Of a stretch of 64,000 nt of DNA, positions 1-9,840 are shown one piece after another. The notes below the pieces were generated by a model that saw nothing but the letters and a program-made list of their open reading frames with translations, made no database searches and was not told the origin of the DNA. The DNA is from Centrapalus pauciflorus (Eukaryota > Streptophyta > Magnoliopsida > Asterales > Asteraceae). The translations under genes were made by a program, and so were the position numbers. Each line of letters begins with the position of its first letter. The stretch's first letter is position 1. The DNA is taken from contig JAANYP010006955.1 in assembly GCA_020465985.1 (NCBI GenBank), positions 434,001-498,000 on the forward strand, given 5' to 3'.

Positions 1-1223
1 TGGTTTTTTTAATCATTAAGAACTATATTAATCTTAATATACAAGGTATAATGTTTATAATTATTAAATTATCTTTTGACTTATGTTTTTATGTTAATAT
101 ATATGTCATATACACTAGCTTGAAGATATTACTAGTAGACTTAGCTCGGGCCCTCACTTTTTTGCACCTCTCGCCTTAATCCCTAATCAAGGTTGGTTGC
201 CTTATATGCGCTAACAAATTCAGAAAATTACAAAGACACCCCTAAACTAATTCAAGTCACTAATCTTACAAATCTCCACCTTGACTTGAATTTTCAAAGT
301 AAATCAACAAAATCCCGAAAGCAAATTTGTGTTCCCCCAATCCAGTAACAAAGAACCATACCACCCATGCACAAGAAGATAACTTAGCAAAGAAATGATA
401 CAACTTCTCCATCTCACTATATTGGAGTAATTTATGTATATCAAGAACCAAACTAAGCAAATAAAATGTATTCCATTTCAATTTATGGAGTAGATTACAT
501 ATTTAGCTTTTGATACATTTAAGTGATGATCAGTCTGACTTTCAATAGAATATAGAATCCTCAGGCACAGAAAGATTTATCTAAGATGACTAAACCACCA
601 CCCTTGCAACCAATTACAACATTGTGTAACTACCAAGTCCTAACATTTCTTTGTCTGTGTGAAATTACTGTCTGTTAACATGATTACGTCCGTACAATGA
701 ATTGCATCTTAGCTATAGGAAGTAGCTAAACTCTTTTAGTACAAAAGCTCATTCGTCTACGGTACGGATTATATTCTTTAATTTGTTCTGTTTAATATAG
801 GTCCCAAAATAAGTTCACTTGTTCCATCACTACATGTCTATAATTGTTATTTGTAGAACAAATTTTAAGATGGAAAGAACTAAGACTATAATGTGCCGTT
901 TAGTTCGTGTAATGGAATTCGATGGAACTGGAATTTAAATTTAGCTTGCTTAGAATTTTTGATAACTCATATTAAGAGTTAAATTTATGTATTTTCCATC
1001 AAATTTACTTGTTTATTGGAACGTGGCATTCCTCTCAAGTCATATATGAATTAAATTCCATCGTATACATGCATTAGATTTCAACTTACGTCACTAAAAT
1101 TAAATTCCAAATCCTTCAAATTCCATTCAGCAAACAAAACGCCACATAAATGTTTGACAGAAAATAGCATAATTTTCAAGGAATTACTTCCAAGAAATCG
1201 AAAGAGCGGACCATGCCCGTGTT
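1..1223. other. Probable CTU2 intron 1 with transposon fragments
   Basis: No exon is recognisable. The stretch around 255-300, with a 'ctccaccttgacttgaa' motif, looks like degraded retroelement sequence. A short motif near 143-190 (CTCGGGCCCTC ... TCCCTAATCAAGG) recurs near 28541-28586, so it belongs to a dispersed repeat. A MITE lies at about 891-1148. Assignment as intron follows only from the CTU2 exon to its right. Confidence 0.4.
891..1148. mobile_element. MITE-like element, GCGTTTNGTTTG type
   Basis: The left end reads ATGTGCCGTTTAGTTCG. The right end is its imperfect inverse (CAAACAAAACGCCACAT). The interior is rich in GGAATT/AATTCC motifs seen in the related elements at 9523, 7360 and 20088. 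The target duplication could not be settled, so the ends are approximate. Confidence 0.5.
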
Positions 1224-1251
1224 TTACTGATTGTAAAGATAGGAAGATAAC

Positions 1252-1556
1252 CTGGATGAAGGGCCACCGGAGAAGGCCACAAGAACTTTATCAGTCGGAA
1301 GAATCATGGCATTCGAAGTGACAGCAAGCTTAAATTTCCCATAAAGGTTACTCCGGAAGCAATCGGAACAGAATCTACCACCACCGTCTGCGCCGATGAA
1401 GATTGTGGCTTCGATTGCTTTACACTTGAGGCAAATCGTCTGGTGGCGATGGTGATTACCAACAGTTAACTTATTCTCTGTTGATAATTTTCCCTCTTCA
1501 TCCCCGGTATTGTCTTTATAGCAACCCGATTCACATCCTGTGCCATTGCAAGCCAT
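1252..1556 (-). CDS. CTU2: CTU2/NCS2 cytoplasmic tRNA 2-thiolation protein, first coding exon (partial gene)
   Basis: The first exon encodes about 101 residues starting MACNGTGCESGCY. CTU2 works with CTU1 in the cytosol to thiolate the wobble uridine of some tRNAs (family knowledge). Visible hallmarks are the Cys-rich N-terminus (Cys3, Cys8, Cys12), the pairs CLKC (42-45) and FCSDC (62-66), the FRSNLYGKFKLAVTS block, and the PP-loop-like VAFSGGPSSR near the exon end. The reading frame would run on to a stop at 1224, but CCAG|gttatc puts a GT donor at 1251-1250, where conservation also ends. The exon therefore ends at 1252 in phase 2. No later CTU2 exon is recognisable in 1-1223, so intron 1 probably fills that stretch and the rest of the gene lies beyond the left edge. 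The start is the first ATG of the frame and matches the usual family N-terminus. Confidence 0.88.
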
Positions 1557-1723
1557 CGACAGGGTTTTTCTGTGACGCCAAAGTTTTTAGGGTTTTGGTG
1601 AGAAATGAGAACAAAACACCGATGTCAATCATAAAACACAGGTTGTTTTCTTGATGTCAGGTTTTGTTTATATGGATTTAGAAGGGATGTCGTTTTTTTT
1701 TTCATCCGTTTTACGTAATTTTT

Positions 1724-2006
1724 GGTTTATTATAAAAAAATAAATATGTTTTTATAATTTTTGTGTTTTTGTTTCATGTTCTTTCCAGAAAATTTCGTAA
1801 GTTAACTTTTTTTTTATTTTATGAAATTTGACTACTAGAGTGCGATTATAATTAGTGAAACAGATTTTAAAACTGAAAACCCAAGTTTTAATAGTCAAAT
1901 TTCACTAAACTAAAAAAAATAACTTGAAAACTTTTATAAAAAAATATATAGAACGAAAAAAACGTAAAAAATATGAAAATATGTTGATTTTTTTCATTAT
2001 AAACCC
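1724..2006. mobile_element. Palindromic foldback MITE, copy 1
   Basis: The left arm (from GGTTTATTATAAAAAAATAA) is repeated inverted at the right end (TTTTTTTCATTATAAACC), with TTTCACTAAAC-type sequence near the centre. The whole unit is nearly self-complementary. Related copies lie at 47045, 52760 and 53446. It sits about 170 bp upstream of the CTU2 start codon. Confidence 0.6.
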
Positions 2007-2496
2007 TAACTTTTTTAAAGAATTATGGTGATCCATCGTATAAAAATACTTTCAAACTAATTTAATATAAAATATTTAATTATCAAAGTGAACTAACTTA
2101 GAAAAATATGTGTATCAAACCTGATCATCTCGTGATCTTGTGGCCTCATTTTCTGATAATAACAATTTGTCCTATTAAGTATTCAAATTTTATTATTAAA
2201 TAATATACAAAAAAAATGCAATAGATAAGATATTAATTCGATGTATATTTTTAAACGTTCTTTTGAATGGATAAGAATAAGTTAAGTACCTACTTAATTG
2301 TTAAAAATCAGTTAATGATGTTGTCTTAACAACAAAAGTTGTACAACAACATGAAAGCTGCAAATGATCAGCATCAGAACCACAAAATTCATATATTAAT
2401 ATCTCGCGGTATTAGTGTCCAATTTAGAAATTTCATATATTAAAGTCTTCAACTTGAATCATCCCACTTTGCTACCCATTAGCAAGCAAAGTGTGT
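2007..2496. other. AT-rich intergenic sequence
   Basis: No ORF, RNA gene or bounded repeat could be supported in this stretch between the palindromic MITE and the duplicated segment. Confidence 0.5.
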
Positions 2497-4168
2497 GAAT
2501 TCACGGATCAATGTATACCGGGTTAGCGAACAACTAATGGATCAACATAAAGTTGAATGAGTTACTAGAGTTAAACCAACTACAATCATTCACATATGAA
2601 ATCAAAACGGGAGTCCACTATTCCCCAAACCCAAACCATACAAAACTATACCAAAAGTCGAGGAGCTTCAAACAAACTCCAACAGAATCTAATGAGGGAC
2701 GGGCAAGACTCTTACCCTTATTAGTTCCCAAAAATAAATGTGAACAACTAATGGGTCAACATAAAGTTGAATGAGTTACCAAATTAGACATTACATAATA
2801 TATATAGATGCAATGATGATCAAACACAACGATTCCAATCGGTATAACTCAAATGCATAGTGTATGCGATCAAGTACCACATGCCCCTTCATAAAACGGG
2901 GTTCCCTATCATAGTCGGGAGTGGTGTTGCCTTTAGCATAGTACGGGGTTGTCCCTATCATAATCGGGATTGTCCCTATCATAGTTGGGTTTTTCGACAA
3001 TCCAAGTACGTCGATCATCCAACATCCAAATGGGTCAAGAATAATCAATGGATATCCAGGTGAGTCCAAACGATAAGTATCAACAATGAATGAGGTCCAA
3101 AGTGACTCGAGTATACCAAGTGATTCATGCACCGATGAAACGAACGAACAACGACAGATAACATGATGTCATAGCATGAATCAACAATGTATGATCAATC
3201 ATGAAGCAATAAGTACATCATAGAATACATTACAAAAATCTAACGCTAGAACTCACAGTGATTTGTTTAATAAGATTCCCAAGTTTTCCAACGAAGTCAC
3301 AATAGCCCCAAGAGTGGCCAGGACTTGTGATCAAACCCCTTTCGACTCAATTCACCTTCCAAGAAGATTTCAAAATCTGATTTTTAAGCTTCAATGTTCA
3401 CAAAATCGATTACCAATCCAAACCGTAGTTCAAGCTCTCTCTATTCTCATTTCTAATTGGCAAGAAACAAGTGTGTGTGGTTGGCGATTATGATGGAGAA
3501 AAGTCCCACACCCGAACATTCATCATATTGCACCATACACGCTCCCTTACATGTCATCTTTATTTACATTATATTTAAAAATACAAAGTATAATACTTAT
3601 TTTTGTCAATTTAATAGCTAACCAAAATTATATTATTGTTTCATCATTCAAGTTCTAGTAATAACAACTATCATTAATACTTGACAATTAATTCATAATA
3701 TTGCACTTAAGTTTACAATTATAATTGTTTCACAAAGTTAATTACCTTTTTTAATTATTGGGGTGTTACAACTAAGGATGAACATTGAACAATCAATAAA
3801 CCTAAAACAAATCAACAATGATAACTAGTGACCTACATATTACCAATTTATTTAAAAGTTCATTACATTAAAACTAAAACAGACCTCGAAATAATCAGTA
3901 ATGATTCTCGGATTATTTGGTTTTTGGGTGTGATCAAGTCATCAAACCAACTAAAAAACCCGAGCCAAATAAGGTTATGTTAAATTGGTTTTCGGTTTAT
4001 AAAGTTTGGTTAATTTGATATTAAAACAAGTGATTTAAACTTAACAAGTTTAGTAAAATTAATAGATTGTAATTTCATAAATGATATTTAGATCAGGAAA
4101 CTAAAAAGGGTAGTAAAAATTCATATCATAAGCTAAATAAAAAGAAGTATGAAATGACCTCTTTGTTA
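2497..4168. repeat. Segmental duplication, copy A (contains a solo LTR)
   Basis: This segment is repeated in the same orientation at 22086-24365. Similarity starts at ACGGATCAATGTATACCG and ends after GAAATGACCYCTTTGTTAAA. It includes a solo LTR plus flanking DNA on both sides. Copy A lacks the 606-bp insert present in copy B, so it gives the empty site. Small ORFs inside (for example 2791-3132 minus and 2860-3063 plus) are parallel in both copies, show no family resemblance, and are regarded as non-coding. Confidence 0.8.
2538..3770 (-). mobile_element. Solo LTR of a Ty3/gypsy-like retrotransposon, copy A
   Basis: Read on the minus strand it begins TGTAACACCCCAATAATT and ends TTGATCCA, the canonical TG...CA. 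It is flanked by the 5-bp direct repeat ACTAA (2533-2537 and 3771-3775). No internal retrotransposon coding sequence is present, so it is a solo LTR of 1233 bp. TGTAACACCCC is a common start for plant gypsy LTRs. Confidence 0.75.
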
Positions 4169-4986
4169 AAAAAAACTTAAAATACAAAACATAACAATAA
4201 AAAAGTTTGACAAAACAAAATGGAGCTACTGTCAATATCTTTGGTTAAGTCTCTACTGTATCGATTTTAGGAGAAGGAAGTTGATGAACTCTATTACGAA
4301 GAGGAATTTGATCCGTCAAAGTGGTGGTTAAGTTAATAAGGAAGCAATAAGTGGGCAATGGTGAAGTCAGTTGGTACTTAACAAGGAGAACTGATAAGTG
4401 ACAAGTCGATTAATAATGACTAAAAAAAACAACGATGAAATCGTACCATGAAGAGACTGAGAGCGAGAGACACACGGGAACAAGACCAAGAGACACAGAG
4501 GTGCTTACCGTGGTTGAGAATGAGATAATTATTTGTATATGCATACAATTTAATGGAATCATATAACACATTTTGTTCGAGTTTGAAAATGCTTGGTGAT
4601 TTTTTGCATGGTTCGATTGAAGTAATTTAAGCTCAAATTAAGCTCGATTACCTGTCACAAACAATTATCGAAGTCTAACTATACCATAACGCAAACTCAA
4701 AAATGAAGCTTGAACATTAATTAACTCGTTTTTTAAACTGTATTAGAAAAATCATTTTAATGAATAATGGGCAATATTTAGAACGTTATAAAGCTGTTGT
4801 GGATTTTGTTTAGTGACAATTAAATTTAATCCATCTTTCTATTACACAGTAGACTCATGCTTACCAAAAGGTAAGCCAAGTGGTTTAATTAGAACCAAAA
4901 GTTCAGATCAAATCACGTACATCTTTCCAAAATTCAAATTAGTTTATCATTCCCGCCTGTTTTTACTGATACAAAAAACTCAGAAT
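4169..4986. other. Intergenic region and upstream region of the winged-helix gene
   Basis: AT-rich, with no gene recognisable. A small purine-rich patch lies at about 4450-4500. The last 100 bases should contain the promoter and leader of the gene starting at 4987, but no clear TATA box could be fixed. Confidence 0.4.
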
Positions 4987-7167
4987 ATGCAATCACCATT
5001 CCCAAATTCAACTGAGGACATCGTTGCTTCAGCTCTTCTCCTTCTATCCTCGTCTCCAAGGTAACTCAATTGAATTTAACATCGTCACTGTACTTTGACT
5101 TCCTGTTGATTTGCAGCTGGATGAGTTCTTTTTTTTTTTTTTTTTGTCAATGTGTATAGCAGTGAGAGAATCACAGGTAAGTGCCATATTGATCGTTCAG
5201 AGAGTTTGTTGTTGAGTAAATCGTTTTCGAGGTCATCTGCTTCATCTACTGTGAGTAGCGATGATGTTTCATCGGATGAAGCTCGTGGACATGAAATTCG
5301 TATGGTTGCTAGCGCTATTACCTATATGGATCACGAGATAAAACTCAAGGTAACTGCCTAACTTCGTGGATTTGACGCTCTGTTTTATACAACATCCTGA
5401 AATATTATACGTTAATGTGCAAGCAGTATTGGTAATTGATTGATTTCGTTCTGGATCTGATTGTATTTGAAATTGTGAACGTTATATCCACAATTTTAGA
5501 TTCTTCGTGAATCCGTCATCTGTGAATTGTTTGCTAGCTTCATGTATGTACTTTGTTAGGTCTCTGTTTGAATGCGTTTTCCAAACTCAGGTACGCTTAA
5601 CCTGCCTTAATACTTCTTTTGCCGTACTGTTTCATTTCAGTTTGAAGCTACTTCATATTTTGCACTCAGTTTTGATGTTTGCACCATTTGATAGAAGCCA
5701 CGTCCTCATTTGGTTGTGATCCTTTTGTTGCATTGTTCAATTCTGTTATCAGCGTTCCATACAAGTATACAACAATTTCAACCAACGATTCAGTTCTAAT
5801 GACAGATTCAATTTCCTATTGATCAATGTGATTCATAGTTTGACTTCCTATTGATCGATTTTAGGATTTGTTTGCAGGTGGTGAGAAAGAGCAGATCTAA
5901 GACGTTATGGATTTCTGATTGCCGTAAAATCTCTGATGTATCACAGAAGGTTGTTGTTGCGTCCAGTAGCTCATCAGAGACTACAGAAGGCTCGTCGTGT
6001 TTGTCAGGTGGCTTGGTTTCCAGCTTGGAGAGCTGCAAATCGATGAAGAAGAAGCCAGCCCCTGTGGTTGGCTCAGCTCATCTACTCCGCCGATCTGAAG
6101 CCATATTAAATGTGCTGGCTCTTAGTGGTTCTGCTTCTGAGGTGCGGATACGTCAGTTGCTCGGTGACAGCCCTGACACCAGCAAAGCCTTGCGAATGTA
6201 AAACATAATCTTCCTCTTAACGTACGGCATGTAGGAGCATAAGAGCAAAATGTCGATTTTTTTTTTGGGGAAGAGGGGTTTGACAGTTAGATTACTCTAG
6301 TTTTGTTCCACGCCTTCCACACGCCCTTTCCTAGTTCCTATGCCTTTTTTTATCTCTATATAAATGCATAATTTGATTGAAAGTGACAATATTGATGCTT
6401 AAATGGTAGGTTGCTGAAAAAAGAGAAGGTGAAAAGATCAGGAGCAGGAGGAAGAACTGATCCATTCATTTACCAGGTACTCATGCGTCATGCTAATAAG
6501 GACAGTAAACATATAGCTTCTTCCAGTTCTTATTTACTAATCCTCTAATCCCCTGCAATCAGAACCTTTTTTATGGTATATGCATAACGCATGTCTAATT
6601 ATCGATGCTAAATTAAAGAAAAGTATCAAGATTTACATGGTCGTTTTGTTTAAAAAGTTGTAATTCTTACCTTATATCTTGTATCACATTTTATTCCTTC
6701 TCAAGGTTAGAGTTTCTTTCAGTGGCAAAATATATTATTCATCAATTTAAATGCATATTAGTAAGTTCAAGTGGTTATCTACTTATTTGCTACTTACTAG
6801 TACTCTTTGTTTCGCTTCAATGTAATAATCACTTAATAGGAAATTAAAAAAAAAAAAACCTCAATTCAAGATTTTTTTTATCGCAAAGATGCTTCAGATT
6901 TTATGTAAAGTTATAGTAAAACGTTTTACTAAACTTATGTGACAAACTTAATATTATTCAATATATAAATGAACAAAAAATTGTCAGGATCAATGTTGTG
7001 TATAAAAATAATCGTCTAATCATCAACAAACTCCAAGCTTAGTGGCATTTTGGCTCATCCTTTATTAGATCCTATATTGTCAAAAGTGATTAGTTCAATT
7101 TGATATTTGGTCTAATTCATAAGAATTGTCTAACATTTTTTTTTCCATACAGATAGCTGCAGGGTAG
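4987..7167 (+). CDS. Plant protein with C-terminal winged-helix/HTH-like domain, five exons, 221 aa
   Basis: Exons are inferred at 4987-5060, 5160-5349, 5878-6197, 6410-6476 and 7153-7167. All junctions are GT-AG and the phases fit, giving 666 nt. Residues 1-60 are Ser-rich (MQSPFPNSTEDIVASALLLL...). Residues 66-90 form a short conserved-looking block (HEIRMVASAITYMDHEIKLK). A basic, Ser-rich linker follows. Residues 159-217 (RRSEAILNVLALSGSASEVRIRQLL ... TSKALRMLLKKEKVKRSGAGGRTDPFIYQ) look like a small helical DNA-binding fold of winged-helix style, with a basic wing. The last exon adds only IAAG and the stop. The start is the ATG at 4987; an ATG upstream in frame (4813) would add an unlikely extension. 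The family is known to me only as uncharacterised plant HTH-like proteins; nuclear regulation is inference. Confidence 0.75.
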
Positions 7168-7789
7168 CTGTTTACTTGGATACTTTGATTGTAGTAGGAG
7201 TACATATTATACAATTTATAGTAATATCTCATTAATTAGGAAAAATTGATTTTCTATATAGAAAAACATTTAGATTTAATGCATAATAATAGAAAGAATA
7301 TAAACATGAGGCCAATTCCACATTTTGATTTTTGACAAGAGTTATGGCTTACATAGTTAGGGGGCGTTTGGTTCACAGAAAGTTTCTAAGTGAATTGGAA
7401 TCTGTCAAGGAATTGGAATCTGTCAGGAATTAGAATTAGAATCCAATGGATGTTTGGTTGACAGGAGAAGGAAATGGAATCCAATTCCTTATTCTGTTTG
7501 GTTCATAAATCTGTCAACAGAATTGGATTTAAATAATATCAAATGACCGTATTACCCTTCTTTGATTTTTTGTTTAGTTTTTGTTTGTTTTATAATTTTA
7601 CATGTAAACTTTTTAAAAAAATTGTATATGTGAATAAATTATCATTTTAAATTATATTTTTTTTTTTATAAATATCCATTAACTTTTCTTTTAATCCTAT
7701 TTATAAACAAGCATATTATACAAATCAATATACTGTAAAACATGATATAAACCAAATAAACTTCAATATCCAAATTGAAAGTGTTAAGT

Positions 7790-8014
7790 TCAAATCATCT
7801 CAAAAAACAACACACTTTCAACCCTCGAATTATAAACCCTGTTCGGCCACCGTTTTGTGGTGTACGAATCAAGGTTTCCTCGAATTATAAATAGCATTTC
7901 GTTCACCGGATCACCCTCACGAACCAAACACGTCCCTTGTGTACACAATGCCGGTTTTAGCCGCTCACAGATCGCGTCCAGCATCCTTTCGTCCATTTGA
8001 TCAAACAACGGCAC
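7790..8014 (-). pseudogene. Captured exon fragment of a cyclic nucleotide-gated ion channel (CNGC)
   Basis: Read on the minus strand from 8014, the frame gives VPLFDQMDERMLDAICERL, then KPALCTQGTCLVREGDPVNE, then MLFIIRGNLDSYTT. This is the start of the cyclic-nucleotide-binding domain of plant CNGCs. It begins directly after an intron acceptor (ttgtag, 8020-8015), as a real exon would. After SYTT the expected NGGRTGF is found only by shifting frame at an AAAA run, so the copy is frameshifted. The remaining CNGC exons are missing, and the fragment lies wholly inside the Harbinger-type element. Membrane segments and pore are absent. It is best read as a gene fragment carried by a transposon, not a working channel. 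Confidence 0.85.
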
Positions 8015-8574
8015 CTACAACATCACCATTTATGATGTATTAAACAAACAAAAAATTAAGTAATTGACCCAACCCAATTGCAATTTGATCAGTAAATTAC
8101 CAACAACAAAAACAAATAAAAAAATGACTTACACCCAATTGCAAAAACTAACAAAACATGAATTTGACATTAACACATTTGCAAAATTTTGATCAGGAAA
8201 AACACAAAAGTAAAAAAAAAACAAGAAATCTGATACCCATTTGCAGAAACACCTAAAATGAATGAATACAAAAACATTAGAAACATTTTAACATAAACTT
8301 AAGAATAGAAAGATCTTTCAAGAACATCTTTTAATCTTATAACAAAAACATTAGAAATCTTATAACAGAATCATTATTTACGAGAAATAAAGCCAATCGA
8401 GGAGATCTATAACAGAAACACCTAACTAACTGAAACATTAATCTTATAACGGAAACATCATTTACGGGAAATCTTATAACATTTGGAGAAGAAGATTGAG
8501 ATAGGAAAATCATATCGAAATAGGAAAAACAAATCGAAATAGAGGTAGTAGTCGGAGATGGCGTGAGAAGTGAA

Positions 8575-8725
8575 AGAGAGGAAGACTCACCGGAGAAGAA
8601 GATGTATTCGTCGGAGAAGATATATGTCGCCGCCGGAGAAGGAAATGTCGTCGCCGGAGAAGGAAGATGTCGTGCCGGAGAAGAAGATGTTGCCGCCGGA
8701 GAAGGAAGTAGGACGGAAGCAGGAA
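8575..8725. repeat. 21-bp GC-rich tandem array inside the Harbinger-type element
   Basis: About six units of CCGGAGAAGGAAATGTCGTCG and variants follow head to tail. On the plus strand they form an open frame with a seven-residue AGEG-based period (8563-8760, 65 codons). Base composition is far above the surroundings. The reverse strand has a possible splice donor (CCG|gtgagt) at the array edge, so this may be captured 5' exon sequence. Confidence 0.6.
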
Positions 8726-9124
8726 GGAAGAATGAGATGTGGTACGTGATGAGAGAATGAGGGGTAGGGTTAATAATATTTTAGGGTATTTTTGTAACTA
8801 GACACTTTCCTTCCTTGAAAGGATTTTAATTCCCTCCCACTATAGAAGGAATCATATTTTCCCTCATTCAAAGGAAAATTAAAAATTTGAAGGATTCCAA
8901 TTCCTTTTAGTTGGTGAACCAAACACTTGAATTGGTTGGAATTTGATTCCTTTTCCCCCTAATTCCCCCAGATTCCAGTGAACCAAACGCCCCCTTAGAG
9001 TATTGTTTAGCATTGCATGTGACTAGTAATCCAAATGTACGTACTTCTTGTTATGTGCTAAATTTGTTTTTAGTCTATGACAAAGGAAGAATGAGAGAAC
9101 ATGGAATATGAAGATCATGGTACT

Positions 9125-9125
<1 letters not shown>

Positions 9126-9185
<60 letters not shown>
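9126..9185. repeat. Compound (TA)n(CA)n microsatellite
   Basis: A run of TA dinucleotides passes directly into about 16 CA dinucleotides. Confidence 0.95.
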
Positions 9186-9186
<1 letters not shown>

Positions 9187-9522
9187 TATATAAAATCCCT
9201 GAGAAAGAATAATCACGAACGCAAACACGTATACAATTTACCTATAAATCATGGCATGTCAATATTATGCATGGTCTTCCTTTACCAAGAACAAGCGAAA
9301 TAATAAAACTTTGCATGATTTTGATAATAAATAGCAACTCCTCAAGCTTATTAATATTAGTTATCACTTGTCATCTGGAATCTAAAACTTTTAAATCCTT
9401 ACTTACGAATACTTAAAATCTTGACAACTTTTAAAACAAATAAGAATATGAAGAAACCTTCACTACAACTAATTCTATTGGATATATCTCACAGGATGTT
9501 TGAAAGTTAAACAACCACTGAC

Positions 9523-9840
9523 ATGACATTTGGTTTACGGAATGAAATTCGAAGGGATTGGAATTGGAATTTAAATTTTAGTTATTAATTAGGTTGTTGG
9601 TGAATGTAAAAGATGACTTTTAGTATTGGTTAGAAATGTAGGCCGGAATCTAATTCATGTATAAATTAGAATTTAATTCATGTATAAGTCGGAAGTAATG
9701 TCAAATTCCTATAAACAATGAAATTTGATGGAAAATACAAAAAATTTAACCATTGACATTAGTTTTCAAAAATAATAAACAAGCTAAATTTTAATTCTAA
9801 TTTCATTGAAAAATATCTCACGTACCGAACGACACCTAAC
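9523..9840. mobile_element. MITE-like element related to the GGAATT family
   Basis: It starts near CATTTGGTTTACGGAATG and ends near CGTACCGAACGACACC, which are imperfect inverses. The interior holds GGAATTGGAATTTAAATT motifs shared with 891-1148. Ends are approximate. Confidence 0.45.

Larger units (their letters stand above)
7360..8994. mobile_element. PIF/Harbinger-type non-autonomous element with captured host sequence
   Basis: The 17-bp termini GGGGGCGTTTGGTTCAC are perfect inverted repeats, flanked by TTA direct repeats (7357-7359 and 8995-8997), the classic target duplication of the PIF/Harbinger/Tourist group. Subterminal GGAATT-rich blocks (7386-7520 and 8805-8975) flank a foreign interior: a captured ion-channel exon (7790-8014) and a 21-bp GC-rich array (8575-8725). 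It encodes no transposase. It lies about 190 bp past the stop codon of the winged-helix gene. Confidence 0.85.

Noticed and set aside
266..481. 71-codon minus-strand ORF as a possible CTU2 exon
   Set aside because: The protein does not resemble CTU2 and the sequence looks like retroelement debris.
2791..3132. 113-codon ORF, repeated at 22339-22716
   Set aside because: It lies wholly within a solo LTR. Conservation between copies reflects the duplication, not selection.
6477..6551. Read-through of exon 4 as the end of the winged-helix gene
   Set aside because: CAG|gtactc is a good donor and a short exon at 7153 supplies a better ending. Kept only as a possible retained-intron isoform.
9126..9185. 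Possible Z-DNA or regulatory element from (CA)n
   Set aside because: Ordinary compound microsatellite with no gene nearby.
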